A DNA stretch of 64,000 nt from JAWKUK01 sp041398605 (GTDB lineage: Bacteria; Planctomycetota; UBA1135; GCA-002686595): contig JAWKUK010000008.1 in assembly GCA_041398605.1 (NCBI GenBank), forward strand, positions 253,425-317,424. The letters run 5' to 3'. This document shows, piece by piece, positions 8,458 to 17,557 of the stretch. The notes under the pieces are model-generated. The model was not told where the DNA came from and did not search any database. It was given only the letters and a program-made list of their open reading frames with translations. How positions within the stretch are numbered: the first letter of the stretch is position 1; every line of letters starts with the position of its first letter. The translations under genes were made by a program, and so were the position numbers.

Positions 8458-8781
8458 TCAGAAGGGCTCGGGCGCCGCGTCGTCACTGTCGCGGTCGCCC
8501 CGGCGCTCGACCTTCTTCCGCGCCTTGTCGAAGAGGTCGTCCAGGTCCCGGGCGCGGCTGTGCTCCTTGGCGAGCGCCGCATCGAACGCGTCGGTCGCCT
8601 TGTTCGTCCGGCCCTGGACCCGGGCGCTCGCTTGGTCCCAGCGGGCCGGGTCGAGGATCAACTTGCCCGTCTCGTCGACCTGCTGCGGCGGCGCGTGCTT
8701 CAGCACCGTCCGGGTCCGGACGTCGATGACGAGCGTCGATTCGCAACACGGGCACCGGACCTCGATCTCCTTGTCACTCAT
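8458..8781 (-). CDS. Small conserved protein with CPCC motif
   Basis: 107 residues from ATG 8781. The N-terminus has IEVRCPCCESTLVIDVRTR, a single CxCC-type knuckle resembling half a zinc ribbon. The remainder is a charged, probably helical or coiled C-terminus rich in Asp, Lys and Arg. I know similar short proteins from Acidobacteria and Planctomycetes, but no function has been assigned. Only three cysteine-type ligands are visible, so zinc binding may need a dimer. It lies 92 bp upstream of the LOG gene in the same direction. Confidence 0.65.
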   Translation of the reverse strand: MSDKEIEVRCPCCESTLVIDVRTRTVLKHAPPQQVDETGKLILDPARWDQASARVQGRTNKATDAFDAALAKEHSRARDLDDLFDKARKKVERRGDRDSDDAAPEPF

Positions 8782-8896
8782 GGAATTTGCAGGATACGAA
8801 CAGTCACTTGCGGATTTTGCGACGTCAAAGGAACCGGGGGCCGCCGTTACTTCGGACACACGCCCGGCTAGTCCGTCCCACCCGAGGCCCGACATC

Positions 8897-9016
8897 ATGC
8901 TCCAACCTACCTTCCCGCGACCGCGCCCAGGCTTGCTCAAGGACGCTCAGGCGCTCGAACGCGCCCTCGGGGTCGTGCTCTGGGTCGGGCTCTGTGTTGT
9001 TTTGCTCGGACGCTGA
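8897..9016 (+). CDS. Candidate 39-residue single-pass membrane peptide
   Basis: ATG at 8897, stop TGA at 9014-9016. The first 24 residues are basic/polar (MLQPTFPRPRPGLL...) and residues ~24-38 are hydrophobic (ALGVVLWVGLCVVLL), ending GR. No clear Shine-Dalgarno precedes it. The stop lies inside the first copy of the tandem repeat. It may be a chance frame in GC-rich DNA, since random frames here are often open; the hydrophobic tail is the only positive sign. Confidence 0.22.
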   Translation: MLQPTFPRPRPGLLKDAQALERALGVVLWVGLCVVLLGR

Positions 9017-9090
9017 CGCGTCCGAAGCGTGTCGTCTTGCTCGGACGCTGACGGGTCCGAGGCGGGTTGTCTTGCGCGGGGGCTGACGGG
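9001..9090. repeat. 35-nt tandem repeat with internal hairpin, 2.6 copies
   Basis: Copies at 9001-9034, 9035-9069 and a partial at 9070-9090. Each full copy carries an inverted repeat of the form CGGACGC-TGAC-G(C/G)GTCCG, so the region can form two adjacent short stem-loops. It lies 60-150 bp upstream of the M1 peptidase start. Confidence 0.7.
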
Positions 9091-9150
9091 CGACTGGACG
9101 GGGGCTGAGGCTGGCCCTAGGTTGCGCGCTTCCCCTCTGGAGCTTCGCGC

Positions 9151-11268
9151 GTGACCCATCGACGGCCTGCACCGCTTTCCCGCCCCTGGTCGCTGCTCGC
9201 GGCCTTCTTCGGCGCGACCCTCGTCGCCTCGGCTGCGTGTGCGTCCCCGCACCACGGGCCGGCTGAGCCCTCAGCGCCAGGCGCCCAGGACGCCGCCGCA
9301 GAGCCCCCGCACGGGGCCCCGCACAGGGCCCCGCACCCGCGGGCCATTCGGCGCGACATGCCGCTCACGCGGGTGATCCGCCAGGCATACGAACAGGGCA
9401 CCCGCGCCCCTTCAGGTGAGCCGGGGCCGAACTACTGGCAGCTCCGCACCGACTTCACGATCCGCGCGAGCCTCGACCCGGCGACCCACACGATCACCGG
9501 GACCGAGACGATCGAGGTCCACAACCCGAGCCCCACAGCGCTCGACACGATCGCGATCCGGCTCGACCACAACTTGTTTCTGCCTCGTGTCCAACGGGGC
9601 GGGTCCGTCCCGGCCGAGACGACCGAGGGCATGGTCGTGACCCGCATCACGGTCGACGGAGACGAGGTGGAGCTCGCGGCCCAGCGCGGTCGAGGAGGTC
9701 GCGATCGCGGCGGCGACGGCGCGCGCAAGGCTCGCGCACAGGGGCTCGACCAGACCCTGGCGCGGGTGATGCTCGCCCAGCCGATCCCCGCGGGCGGGAC
9801 GGCCTCGATCGAGATCGACTGGCACACGACGCTCCCCGGGGGCAACGCCGGCCGCGGCCACCGCATGACCCAGCGCATCGGCGAGACCCTCTTCCAGCCG
9901 ACGCAGTGGTACCCGCGCCTCGCGAAGTACGACGACCTCCGCGGCTGGGACTCGAACCCCTACCTAGGGCCGGCCGAGTTCTACAACAACTTCGGGCGCT
10001 TCGACGTGAGCCTCGACGTCCCCGCCGGGTGGATCGTCAGCGGCACAGGCGTGTTGCAGAACCCCGAAGAGGTCCTGACCGCCACCGCACGCGAGCGCCT
10101 CGCGCGCGTGCTCGACTCCGACGAGACGCTCACGATCGTCGGCGACGATGAGGTCGGGCCCGGCGCCGCGACGGCCGCGGGCGAGCGCCTCGTCTGGCGC
10201 TTCCTCGCCGACAACGTGAACGACTTCGCCTGGGCGACCGCCGAGAAGTTCAACTGGACCGCGACGCGCGCGACGATCCCCGGGCGCGGGCCGGTGCCCA
10301 TTCACATGGTCTTCCTGCCGGAGCGCGCCAAGCGCTTCGAAAAGGCCGGGCCGGTCACGCGCCACGCCCTCGAGTTCTATTCCGCGCTGTGGGCGCCGTA
10401 CCCGTTTCCGCAGCTCACGCTGCAGGACGGACCGAGCGCCGGGATGGAGTACCCGATGGTGATCAACTCGAACCAGGACGCGGCAGACCACGAGACCGCG
10501 CACCAGTGGTGGCCGATGATGGTCGGCACCAACGAGACCTGGTACGGGTGGATGGACGAGGGCCTGAACGAGTACATGAACATCCTCTCGGACGCCGATG
10601 CCCGCGGCGTGCCGCCGAACCTCGACGGCCGCGGGCGCGCCTACGGCCGCTTCAGCGGCGACGAGCTCGAGCCCACGATGATGTGGATCTCGAACTACGC
10701 CGGGCCGATGACGAGCTTCCAGACGTACAGCAAGACGCCGATGATGCTCTCGATGCTCGGCGGCATCGTCGGGGACGAAGAGGTCCAGCGCGCGATCCGC
10801 GAATACACGGCGACCTGGGCCTTCAAGCACCCCTCGCCGTGGGACTTCACCGCGTGCATGGATCGCGCGCTCGGCCGAGACCTCGGGTGGTTCTGGTACT
10901 ACTGGCTCTTCACGACGGAGGCCGTGCACGGCGCGATCGAGCGCGTCACGACTTCGGGCACGGACACGGGCGTTGTGGTCACAGTGCGCCAGACCGGCCA
11001 GATGCCCTCGCCGGTGGTGCTGAAGGTCGAGCTCGAACCCGGCAGCGCCCCGCCCGCGGTCTCCCAAGCGGACCCCCGCTGCGCGGTCGAGCTCATCGAC
11101 GATCACACCGTCGAAGTGACCTGGCCCGTCGACGTCTGGTTCGACGGGCGCTGGACCTTCGACGCGCAGCTCGACTTCGGGCGCCCCGTCCAAAAGGTCA
11201 CGCTCGACCCGCACCAACGCTTTCCGGACGCGGACATCGACGACAACGTCTGGCAAGCGGGCGGCTGA
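9151..11268 (+). CDS. Secreted M1-family zinc metallopeptidase
   Basis: 705 residues from GTG 9151, with GGAG about 8 nt upstream. The signal peptide is followed by a His/Pro/Ala-rich linker to about residue 65. The M1 fold follows: an N-terminal beta-saddle with ITGTETIEVHNPS, then the exopeptidase-type motif AGMEY at 430-434, then the zinc site HETAH (447-451) with the third ligand Glu470 in WMDEGLNEY. It matches the secreted planctomycete/bacteroidete M1 peptidases (the HQWWPMMVGTN group) and not cytosolic aminopeptidase N. It would trim peptides outside the cytoplasm. An Arg/Gly/Asp-rich insert at ~180-200 (RGRGGRDRGGD) is unusual and probably a surface loop. Confidence 0.92.
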   Translation: MTHRRPAPLSRPWSLLAAFFGATLVASAACASPHHGPAEPSAPGAQDAAAEPPHGAPHRAPHPRAIRRDMPLTRVIRQAYEQGTRAPSGEPGPNYWQLRTDFTIRASLDPATHTITGTETIEVHNPSPTALDTIAIRLDHNLFLPRVQRGGSVPAETTEGMVVTRITVDGDEVELAAQRGRGGRDRGGDGARKARAQGLDQTLARVMLAQPIPAGGTASIEIDWHTTLPGGNAGRGHRMTQRIGETLFQPTQWYPRLAKYDDLRGWDSNPYLGPAEFYNNFGRFDVSLDVPAGWIVSGTGVLQNPEEVLTATARERLARVLDSDETLTIVGDDEVGPGAATAAGERLVWRFLADNVNDFAWATAEKFNWTATRATIPGRGPVPIHMVFLPERAKRFEKAGPVTRHALEFYSALWAPYPFPQLTLQDGPSAGMEYPMVINSNQDAADHETAHQWWPMMVGTNETWYGWMDEGLNEYMNILSDADARGVPPNLDGRGRAYGRFSGDELEPTMMWISNYAGPMTSFQTYSKTPMMLSMLGGIVGDEEVQRAIREYTATWAFKHPSPWDFTACMDRALGRDLGWFWYYWLFTTEAVHGAIERVTTSGTDTGVVVTVRQTGQMPSPVVLKVELEPGSAPPAVSQADPRCAVELIDDHTVEVTWPVDVWFDGRWTFDAQLDFGRPVQKVTLDPHQRFPDADIDDNVWQAGG

Positions 11269-11331
11269 CGCCTCCAGCTCGAGGCGTCGGGCGAGATGGA
11301 GGCTGCATCGAGGTTCGCGTAGAGTGACGGG

Positions 11332-13230
11332 ATGGCACTGCACCTCGCGCTCCTTCCGCTCTTCGCCCTGGCGCTCGCATCTGCGGCCCCGGCCCAGGAC
11401 GCGCCGCGCCGCGCGAACGTCATCCACGTGATGGCGGACGAGCTCGGCTACTACGAGCTCTCGTGCCTCGGGAACCCGAACCTGCGCACGCCGAACCTCG
11501 ACCGGATGGCGGCCGAGGGCATGCGCTTCACGCAGTGCTTGGCCGGGTCCGCAGTGTGCGCGCCGACACGCGCGTGCCTGATGACGGGCAAGCACTCGGG
11601 GCACACCTCCGTGCGCACCAACGGCGGCGGCACGCCGCTGCGCGCGGACGAAGCGACCGTCGCTTCGATGCTGAAGTCGGCGAGCTATGCGACGGGCGGC
11701 TTCGGCAAGTGGGGCTGCGGCGGGCGCGGCTCGACCGGTGTGCCGGAGCTGCACGGCTTCGACACGTTTGTCGGCTACTACGACCAGGTCCACGCGCACT
11801 CGTACTATCCGCCGTACATCTTGGAGAACAGCCGCGAGCTGGTCCTCGAAGGCAACGACGGCGGCCGCGCCGGTGCGACCTACTCACACGCGGTGATCAT
11901 GGAGCGCGCGCGGCAATTCATCCGCGCGCACAAGGACGAGCCGTTCTTTTGCTACATGCCCGTGACGCCGCCGCACGGCATGTTCGACCTGCCCGAGAAC
12001 GACCCGGCCTGGGCCGAGTTCAAGGACGCGCCGTGGCCCATCGAGGCGCGGCGCTACGCGGCCATGGTCGCGATGCTCGACCGCGAGGTCGGCGAGCTGT
12101 TCGCGCTCCTCGATGCGCTCGGCTTGACGGAGAACACGCTCGTCTTGTTCAGCGGCGACAACGGCGGCGCCGACTACTTCGCGAGCCAAGAGCACCCGCG
12201 CGGCATCCACGGCGCGAACGTCGACCCCCGCACGGGCGTCGAGTTCCGCGGCAAGAAGGGCGAGCTGTTCGAGGGCGGGTTGCGCGTCCCGATGATCGCG
12301 CGCTGGCCGGGCCGCATCGCGCCGGGCACGGTCACGGACCACCTGTGCTACTTCCCGGACTTCCTGCCGACGATCGCCGACGTCACGGGCGCGACGCCGC
12401 CGAGCGACATCGACGGCGTGTCGTTCGCGCCGACCCTCTTCGGCGGAGAGCAACCCGAGCACGGGCACCTCTACTGGGAGATCGGCGGCTGGACGGCCGT
12501 GCGCGCGGGTGATTGGAAGCTCGTGCGCACGAAGGCCAAGGAGCCGTGGCTGCTGTTCGACCTCGCCACGGACGTGTCCGAGGCGCACGACGTCGCGAGC
12601 GAGCACCCGGACGTCGTCGAGCGCCTCGCAGCGCTCGCTGCGCGCTCTCACGAGCCCGCGCGCGAGGGGACCTTCGCGGACCGGACGCTGCATGAACGCG
12701 ACCGCGCTGCGAAGTGGGGCAGCGCCGGCCCGCCGGCGAAGCCCGCCCCGGCCGCGAACACGACGCAGAGCGACCGCGCAGCTTGGCCACGAGGGGACCT
12801 ATTGCCGACCAAGGACTGGCGCGTCGTGCGCGTCAGCAGCGAGTCGAGCTCGAACGGCAAGGTCGCGCGCAACGCGTTTGATGGCGACCCGAGCACGCTC
12901 TGGCACAGCAACTGGCAAGGCACCGCCGCGAAGCACCCGCACGAGCTCGTCCTGGACCTCGGTGGCTCCGTGACCGTGCGCGGTGTCCGCTACTTGGCGC
13001 GGCAGGACGGGGGTTGGAACGGCGCGCTCGCAGCATGTGAGCTGACGATCGGCGACGACCCCGATGCGTTCCCGGCGCCGCAGATCACGACGACGTTCAA
13101 GAAGTCGAAGGACGCACAGACGGTCACGTGCGAGCCGGTCCGCGGCCGCTACCTGCGCGTGCGGGCTTTGTCCGAGGTGAACGGCGGCCCCTGGGCGTCG
13201 ATCGCGGAGCTGGGCGTGCTGGGTGGCTGA
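11332..13230 (+). CDS. Secreted arylsulfatase-family enzyme with C-terminal F5/8 type C (CBM32-like) domain
   Basis: 632 residues. Signal peptide (LLPLFALALASAAPAQ). The sulfatase domain covers ~28-450 with the formylglycine site CAPTR at 76-80 and a GKWG...GRG active-site region. Metal-ligand segments are visible as FSGDNGG (GDN). The final ~140 residues (about 490-630) form a discoidin-like domain: SSESSSNGKVARNAFDGDP, then LWHSNW and LGGSVTVRGVRYLAR, ending GRYLRVRALSEVNGGPW. Such modules bind glycans or anchor the enzyme to polysaccharide. Likely role: desulfation of a sulfated glycan outside the cell, needing a formylglycine-generating enzyme that is not seen in this window. It lies 63 bp after the M1 peptidase. 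Confidence 0.92.
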   Translation: MALHLALLPLFALALASAAPAQDAPRRANVIHVMADELGYYELSCLGNPNLRTPNLDRMAAEGMRFTQCLAGSAVCAPTRACLMTGKHSGHTSVRTNGGGTPLRADEATVASMLKSASYATGGFGKWGCGGRGSTGVPELHGFDTFVGYYDQVHAHSYYPPYILENSRELVLEGNDGGRAGATYSHAVIMERARQFIRAHKDEPFFCYMPVTPPHGMFDLPENDPAWAEFKDAPWPIEARRYAAMVAMLDREVGELFALLDALGLTENTLVLFSGDNGGADYFASQEHPRGIHGANVDPRTGVEFRGKKGELFEGGLRVPMIARWPGRIAPGTVTDHLCYFPDFLPTIADVTGATPPSDIDGVSFAPTLFGGEQPEHGHLYWEIGGWTAVRAGDWKLVRTKAKEPWLLFDLATDVSEAHDVASEHPDVVERLAALAARSHEPAREGTFADRTLHERDRAAKWGSAGPPAKPAPAANTTQSDRAAWPRGDLLPTKDWRVVRVSSESSSNGKVARNAFDGDPSTLWHSNWQGTAAKHPHELVLDLGGSVTVRGVRYLARQDGGWNGALAACELTIGDDPDAFPAPQITTTFKKSKDAQTVTCEPVRGRYLRVRALSEVNGGPWASIAELGVLGG

Positions 13231-13231
13231 T

Positions 13232-13280
13232 CCGAGACCACCGGCGCGCGCCTCCTGCGGCGCGAGGCCTCGTGGTCCGG
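13232..13280 (+). terminator. Two-part hairpin just after the sulfatase stop
   Basis: Outer arms GACCAC/GTGGTC (13236-13241, 13272-13277) enclose an inner 6-bp stem (13247-13252, 13259-13264). It lies directly downstream of the sulfatase stop at 13230. No U-tract. Confidence 0.42.
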
Positions 13281-13448
13281 ACCTGCCTGAAACCGGGTCT
13301 TGTGATGGGACGCGAGGGCGCGCAGGTGGGCTCTCCCTCGGGTGCCTCAGGCCGTTGTTTCGGCTAGCCTAGGGCCGCGAAGAGCACCGAATGGGTCAGC
13401 GGCGTCGAGACACGGGGCCGCGCTACACCCACCGCCAGACAGCCCCCG

Positions 13449-14471
13449 ATGAACGCGAAGACCAAGTCCCGCCTGCGCCGCCTTGGAGGCATCCTCTTCC
13501 TGCAGCTCGCGGTGATCGTGGCGTGCGAGCTGCGCTGCCGCTCGTTCATTCGCGAGTACGGCGTCACACCGTTCCAGGTGAGCGCGGACCCCGAGCTCTC
13601 CTCGGAGCTGCGGCCGGGTTTCTCGACGACGTACACAGGGGTGCACGTCCGGATCAACAGCTCGGGGTACCGCGGCGCGGAGTTCCCGGCGCCGCTCCCA
13701 GGCGTGCCGCGGATCGCACTCATCGGAGACTCGTACGTCTTCGGCAGCGGAGTCGACGAGCAGGACACGCTCGGCGCGTCGCTCGAGCGGGCCCTCACTG
13801 AGGCAGGTCACCCCTGCCAGGTCCTGGCCTTCGGCGTGCCCGGGTACACGGGGCTCGACACCGCGCGGGTCCTGGAGTCCCGCGTGATGGAGCACCAGCC
13901 CGACCTGGTGCTCTACGTCAACTTCGCGAACGACATCCAGCTCCCGATCAAGTACACGTCGATCCCGCCTGACGCGGTGATCGACCCGACCGTGAAGTAC
14001 CGCCTGCACTCAGCGGCGATCGAGTACGGCGTGCTGCTCGCTCGCCGCGTCGGGTGGGCCCTCGGCTATTACATCGGCAGCGACCATGAGGCGAATATCA
14101 AGGCCGAGTACGCGGGCCCAGGTGGCGCTGGGCTGCGGGCGGCGATCGCGCGCATGCAGGCCGTCTGCAGCGCGGCGGGCCTGCCGTACCAGATCGCCAT
14201 TTACCCTCACCTCGGCGTCCCGGAGCTCGATCCGTTGCGGGTCACGGATCGCCTCCTGATGGAAGAGGCGCCGTCGCTGGGCGTGAACGTGATCGACCTC
14301 TTGCCTGCGTTCGAAGGCGAGCGCAACCTGACGCACTATTGGGTGGGGCCCTTCGACAGCCACCCGAACGCCGCGGGACACCTCCGCGCGAGCCGCTTCC
14401 TGGCGGACCAACTGCTGAGCCTCGACGTGATCACGGCCGCCCGGGCGCACGCCGCGACCCGCGGCAGCTGA
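13449..14471 (+). CDS. SGNH/GDSL-family hydrolase, membrane-anchored
   Basis: 340 residues from ATG 13449. An N-terminal hydrophobic segment (GILFLQLAVIVACEL, ~14-28) acts as signal or anchor. Block I is GDSYVFGSGVDEQDT, placing the nucleophile Ser in GDSYVFG. A later VNFANDIQ supplies the Asn of block III, and DSHPNAAGH near the C-terminus gives the Asp-x-x-His pair. These define the SGNH hydrolases, which include carbohydrate acetylesterases and lipases. The planctomycete setting next to a sulfatase and a fucosidase makes deacetylation of a polysaccharide plausible, but substrate is not readable from sequence. Confidence 0.86.
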   Translation: MNAKTKSRLRRLGGILFLQLAVIVACELRCRSFIREYGVTPFQVSADPELSSELRPGFSTTYTGVHVRINSSGYRGAEFPAPLPGVPRIALIGDSYVFGSGVDEQDTLGASLERALTEAGHPCQVLAFGVPGYTGLDTARVLESRVMEHQPDLVLYVNFANDIQLPIKYTSIPPDAVIDPTVKYRLHSAAIEYGVLLARRVGWALGYYIGSDHEANIKAEYAGPGGAGLRAAIARMQAVCSAAGLPYQIAIYPHLGVPELDPLRVTDRLLMEEAPSLGVNVIDLLPAFEGERNLTHYWVGPFDSHPNAAGHLRASRFLADQLLSLDVITAARAHAATRGS

Positions 14472-14539
14472 GCGAACGGCGCGCCCCGAGGGCCTCTGGC
14501 GGCGCCACGGACCGCGCACACACGCGGAACGCGGGCCGC

Positions 14540-16075
14540 TCAGGGCGCAGCGTCAAAGGTCAGCGTCCACGCGTAGCGGCACGGCGGCGCCGCGCGCACC
14601 GAGGCAGGGATCGTGACGACGACCTCGTCGCCCTCCAAGGACCACGCGAGCTCACCCTCGACGCCCAGCATCCCGAGCGCGCGGCCCGTCATCGGCCGAG
14701 GACCGCGCCAGCGAACGGTCTCTGGCGGCGCGTCCTCGCCCTCGCCGGCGAGCACGATCGCGTGCACGCGGCCGTCCTTCGCGCGCGTGAACGCCACCGC
14801 GCCCGACTTGTACGGCGCGATCGGTCGCGACGCGTGGATCGCGACGCCATTGACGGCCATCCACTCGCCGAGCTCCGCCAGGCGCGACAGCGCCTCCGGC
14901 GGCAGCTCGCCCAACGGATCCGGGCCGACGCCGAGCAGCAGGTTGCCGCCTTTCGCGACGACGTCGACCACCAAGCGCACGAGCTCGCGCGTCGGCTTAT
15001 AGACGTCGTCGGGCTTGTAGCTCCACTGCTGCGCCATCGTCACGCACGACTCCCAGGGCTCCAATAGCGGCTCGTCCGGCACATGCTGCTCAGGCGTGAC
15101 GTAGTCCTCGTAGGGGCCATGGACCGTGCGATCGACGATGATCAGCCCTGGCTGGTGTCGCCGCGCCATGGCCGCGATGCGCGGCATGTCGATGTCCTGG
15201 TCTTCGGGGCTCTTGCACCACACGGCGACGTCTGGCGTGATCGTCGCCTTCGGGCGCACCCAGCCGCCGTCCAGCCAGAGCAGGTCCACGCGGCCGTAGC
15301 GGCTCATCAGCTCTTCGAGCTGCGCGTACACGAAGCCCTTGAACCGCTGCCAGCGCTCGGCATAACGCTCCAGCGAGTAATTGACGTTCCGGTCCGGCGT
15401 CGCGAAGCGTCGCCACCAATAGTCGTTCGAGTGCCAGTCCGGCTTGCTGAAGTAGGCGCCGATCAAGAAGCCGCGCGCGCGGAACGCCTCGAAGAGCCGC
15501 GCGGTCACGTCGGGCCGCGGCTGCAGCGAGTATGCACAGGCCGGGTCGGTGACCTTGTAGTCGGTCTGCGCGGTGTCCCACATGCAGAAGCCGTCGTGGT
15601 GCTTCGTCGTGAAGACGACGTAGCGCAAGCCCGCGGCGTGCGCCGCGTCCGCCCACGCCCCGGGGTCGAACCGCACGGGATTGAACGTCTCTTGCAGCGC
15701 CTCGTAGCGGCGCGTGTACTCGCCGTAGTCCTCGAGGTGCCGCGCGCACCAGGGCTCGTCCTCGGAGCACAGGGTCCACGACTCGACGATCCCCCACTGC
15801 GAGTACGTGCCCCAGTGCAAGAGCAGCCCGACCTTGGCGTCACGCCAGTCCTCGAGCCGCTCGAGCACCAGCGGGTCGCCCCCACGCGCCGCGCGGTCGC
15901 TCGGGGCCTGGCCGCTCACTTGAGCGCACACAGGGGCGGAGAAGGCAGCGCTCGACAGCGCGAGGGCGAGGTGGAGGTAGCGCAAGAGAGGTGCAAAGGG
16001 GGCTGAGGGGCTCGCAGGGGAACCGCTGCTGGCCCCGGACACAAGCGCGCGCCGCGGGACCCGCCGCGTGCCCAT
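14540..16075 (-). CDS. Secreted GH29 alpha-L-fucosidase
   Basis: 511 residues from ATG 16075; an upstream GTG at 16117 would add 14. The signal peptide hydrophobic core is LHLALALSSAAFS, ending APVCAQ. GH29 features include LLHWGTYSQWG near the start of the barrel, FTTKHHDGFCMWD (the family FTxKHHDGF motif), and LLWLDGG carrying the nucleophile Asp. A small C-terminal beta-domain (about 440-511) completes the fold. The enzyme releases alpha-L-fucose from glycans. It is convergent with the SGNH hydrolase and divergent from the DUF1800 gene with 164 bp between starts. Together with the sulfatase next door it fits degradation of fucose-containing sulfated polysaccharide. Confidence 0.92.
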   Translation of the reverse strand: MGTRRVPRRALVSGASSGSPASPSAPFAPLLRYLHLALALSSAAFSAPVCAQVSGQAPSDRAARGGDPLVLERLEDWRDAKVGLLLHWGTYSQWGIVESWTLCSEDEPWCARHLEDYGEYTRRYEALQETFNPVRFDPGAWADAAHAAGLRYVVFTTKHHDGFCMWDTAQTDYKVTDPACAYSLQPRPDVTARLFEAFRARGFLIGAYFSKPDWHSNDYWWRRFATPDRNVNYSLERYAERWQRFKGFVYAQLEELMSRYGRVDLLWLDGGWVRPKATITPDVAVWCKSPEDQDIDMPRIAAMARRHQPGLIIVDRTVHGPYEDYVTPEQHVPDEPLLEPWESCVTMAQQWSYKPDDVYKPTRELVRLVVDVVAKGGNLLLGVGPDPLGELPPEALSRLAELGEWMAVNGVAIHASRPIAPYKSGAVAFTRAKDGRVHAIVLAGEGEDAPPETVRWRGPRPMTGRALGMLGVEGELAWSLEGDEVVVTIPASVRAAPPCRYAWTLTFDAAP

Positions 16076-16239
16076 CCAAAGGACCGGGCGCCGCCGCTGT
16101 CTCGCTGAGACACACACTGGGCCGCGGCAATCGCCAGTTCGTCATGCTGGCGCCCTGCGGATGGGTGGTGATCTGGACGATACTACTCACGTGTCGCCTG
16201 CGCGCGAGGCATCCCAGCGGGGGGGCCCACGCGCGGCCG

Positions 16240-17538
16240 ATGACCCGAAGCATGCCCAAGCCCAGAATCGACCGCGCGACGAGCGCGCACGTCCTGCGCC
16301 GCGTCGGCTTCGGCGCGCCGCGCGAGGCCGTCGACGCCGCGACCGAGCGCGGCCTCGACGCGACGTTGGAGGAGCTGTTCGCGCGCCGCGCGGGCCACGC
16401 AGCCCCCGAGGCGGTGCAGCGCGACCTCGACGCGGCGCTCGCGACACAAGACCTCGTCAAGCTGCAGGCGCGCTGGATGGCGCTGATCCTCGACGACGCA
16501 GCGCCGCTCGTCGAGCGCGTGACGTTGATGTGGCACGGCCACTTCGCGACGTCCGACGCGAAGCTCGGCCGGGTCCGGCTGATGCACCGCCAGAACCAGC
16601 TCTTCCGCGAGCAAGGCCTCGGCGACTTCCGCGCGCTGTTGCACGCCGTCGCGAAGGACCCCGCGATGCTGCTCTGGCTCGACGGTAACCAGAACAAGGT
16701 CGGCCGCCCGAATGAGAACTTTGCGCGCGAGGTCATGGAGCTCTTCGCGCTCGGCGTCAACGGCGGCTACACCGAAGGTGACATCAAAGAGGCCGCCCGC
16801 GCCTTCTCGGGCTGGAGCGTCGAGGGCAGCGAGTACGCGTTCCACGCCGAGGAGCACGACCGAGGCGAGAAGACGCTGTTCGGTCGCGGCGGCGTGTTCA
16901 CGGGCGAAGAGGCGCTCGAGCGCGTGCTGGCGCACCCCGCGTGCCCGCGTTGGGTCGCGCGACGCCTGTTGACGACGTTCTGCGTGCCCGACCCCACAGC
17001 GGCGCAGTGCGAAGAGTGGGGCCGCGTGCTCGTCGAGCGCGAATGGCGCATCGACGCCACCCTCGAGCGGCTGCTGCGGAGCGACCTCTTCCTGGGGCCC
17101 CTAGCGCGGCGCAGCCGAATCGCGGGCCCCGTGGAGCTCGTGGCCAACGTCGCGCTCTCGCTGCGCGCGAAGGTCGCGCCGATCGACGCTATGCGCGCCG
17201 CCGCGATCATGGGGCAGGTGTTGTTCATGCCGCCGAGCGTCAAGGGCTGGGACGGCGGGCGGACTTGGATCCACCCGGGGACGTGGCTCGCGCGGCACAA
17301 CCACCTCATGGAGCTGATCCTCGCCGGTGACGCGTTCGATGCGCGCCGGGCCTACGGCGCGGACCTCGACCAGGCCCACGTCGTCGAGCGAGTCGGCGCG
17401 ACGCTGTTGCCCGATGGGCTCGACGACACGCTGCGCGCGGTGCTCGAGGACACAGCCAAACGCGCAGGCTCCCCCGTCGGCGCCGCGCGCGACGCGACCG
17501 CGTTGCTGTTGACGGCGCCCGAGTTCCACCTCTATTGA
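16240..17538 (+). CDS. DUF1800 family protein
   Basis: 432 residues from ATG 16240 (a second Met is four codons later). The N-terminus has SAHVLRRVGFGAPREAVDAA, the DUF1800 hallmark. A conserved WHGHFATSDAKLGRVRLM segment and NQNKVGRPNENFAREVMELFALG follow; the latter is the best conserved stretch of the family. A SVKGWDGGRTWI segment lies near the C-terminus. DUF1800 proteins are nearly always paired with DUF1501 proteins in Planctomycetes and are exported or cell-associated; biochemical function is not known. No signal peptide is visible at this start. The DUF1501 gene follows after 19 bp, so the two form an operon. Confidence 0.9.
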   Translation: MTRSMPKPRIDRATSAHVLRRVGFGAPREAVDAATERGLDATLEELFARRAGHAAPEAVQRDLDAALATQDLVKLQARWMALILDDAAPLVERVTLMWHGHFATSDAKLGRVRLMHRQNQLFREQGLGDFRALLHAVAKDPAMLLWLDGNQNKVGRPNENFAREVMELFALGVNGGYTEGDIKEAARAFSGWSVEGSEYAFHAEEHDRGEKTLFGRGGVFTGEEALERVLAHPACPRWVARRLLTTFCVPDPTAAQCEEWGRVLVEREWRIDATLERLLRSDLFLGPLARRSRIAGPVELVANVALSLRAKVAPIDAMRAAAIMGQVLFMPPSVKGWDGGRTWIHPGTWLARHNHLMELILAGDAFDARRAYGADLDQAHVVERVGATLLPDGLDDTLRAVLEDTAKRAGSPVGAARDATALLLTAPEFHLY

Positions 17539-17557
17539 TCGCCGCGCTCTCCGTGCC

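Larger units (their letters stand above)
8782..9150. other. Intergenic region between divergent genes, with tandem hairpin repeats
   Basis: The 369-bp gap between the CPCC protein (minus) and the M1 peptidase (plus) must hold both promoters. It contains a candidate 39-codon ORF (8897-9016) and a 35-nt tandem repeat (9001-9090); both are listed separately. I see no other gene. Confidence 0.5.

Noticed and set aside
9964..11799. 611-codon open frame opposite the M1 peptidase and sulfatase
   Set aside because: Third-position GC bias of the real genes keeps the antisense frame open. The predicted protein is Arg/Ala/Val-rich without motifs, while the plus-strand product has a complete zinc site.
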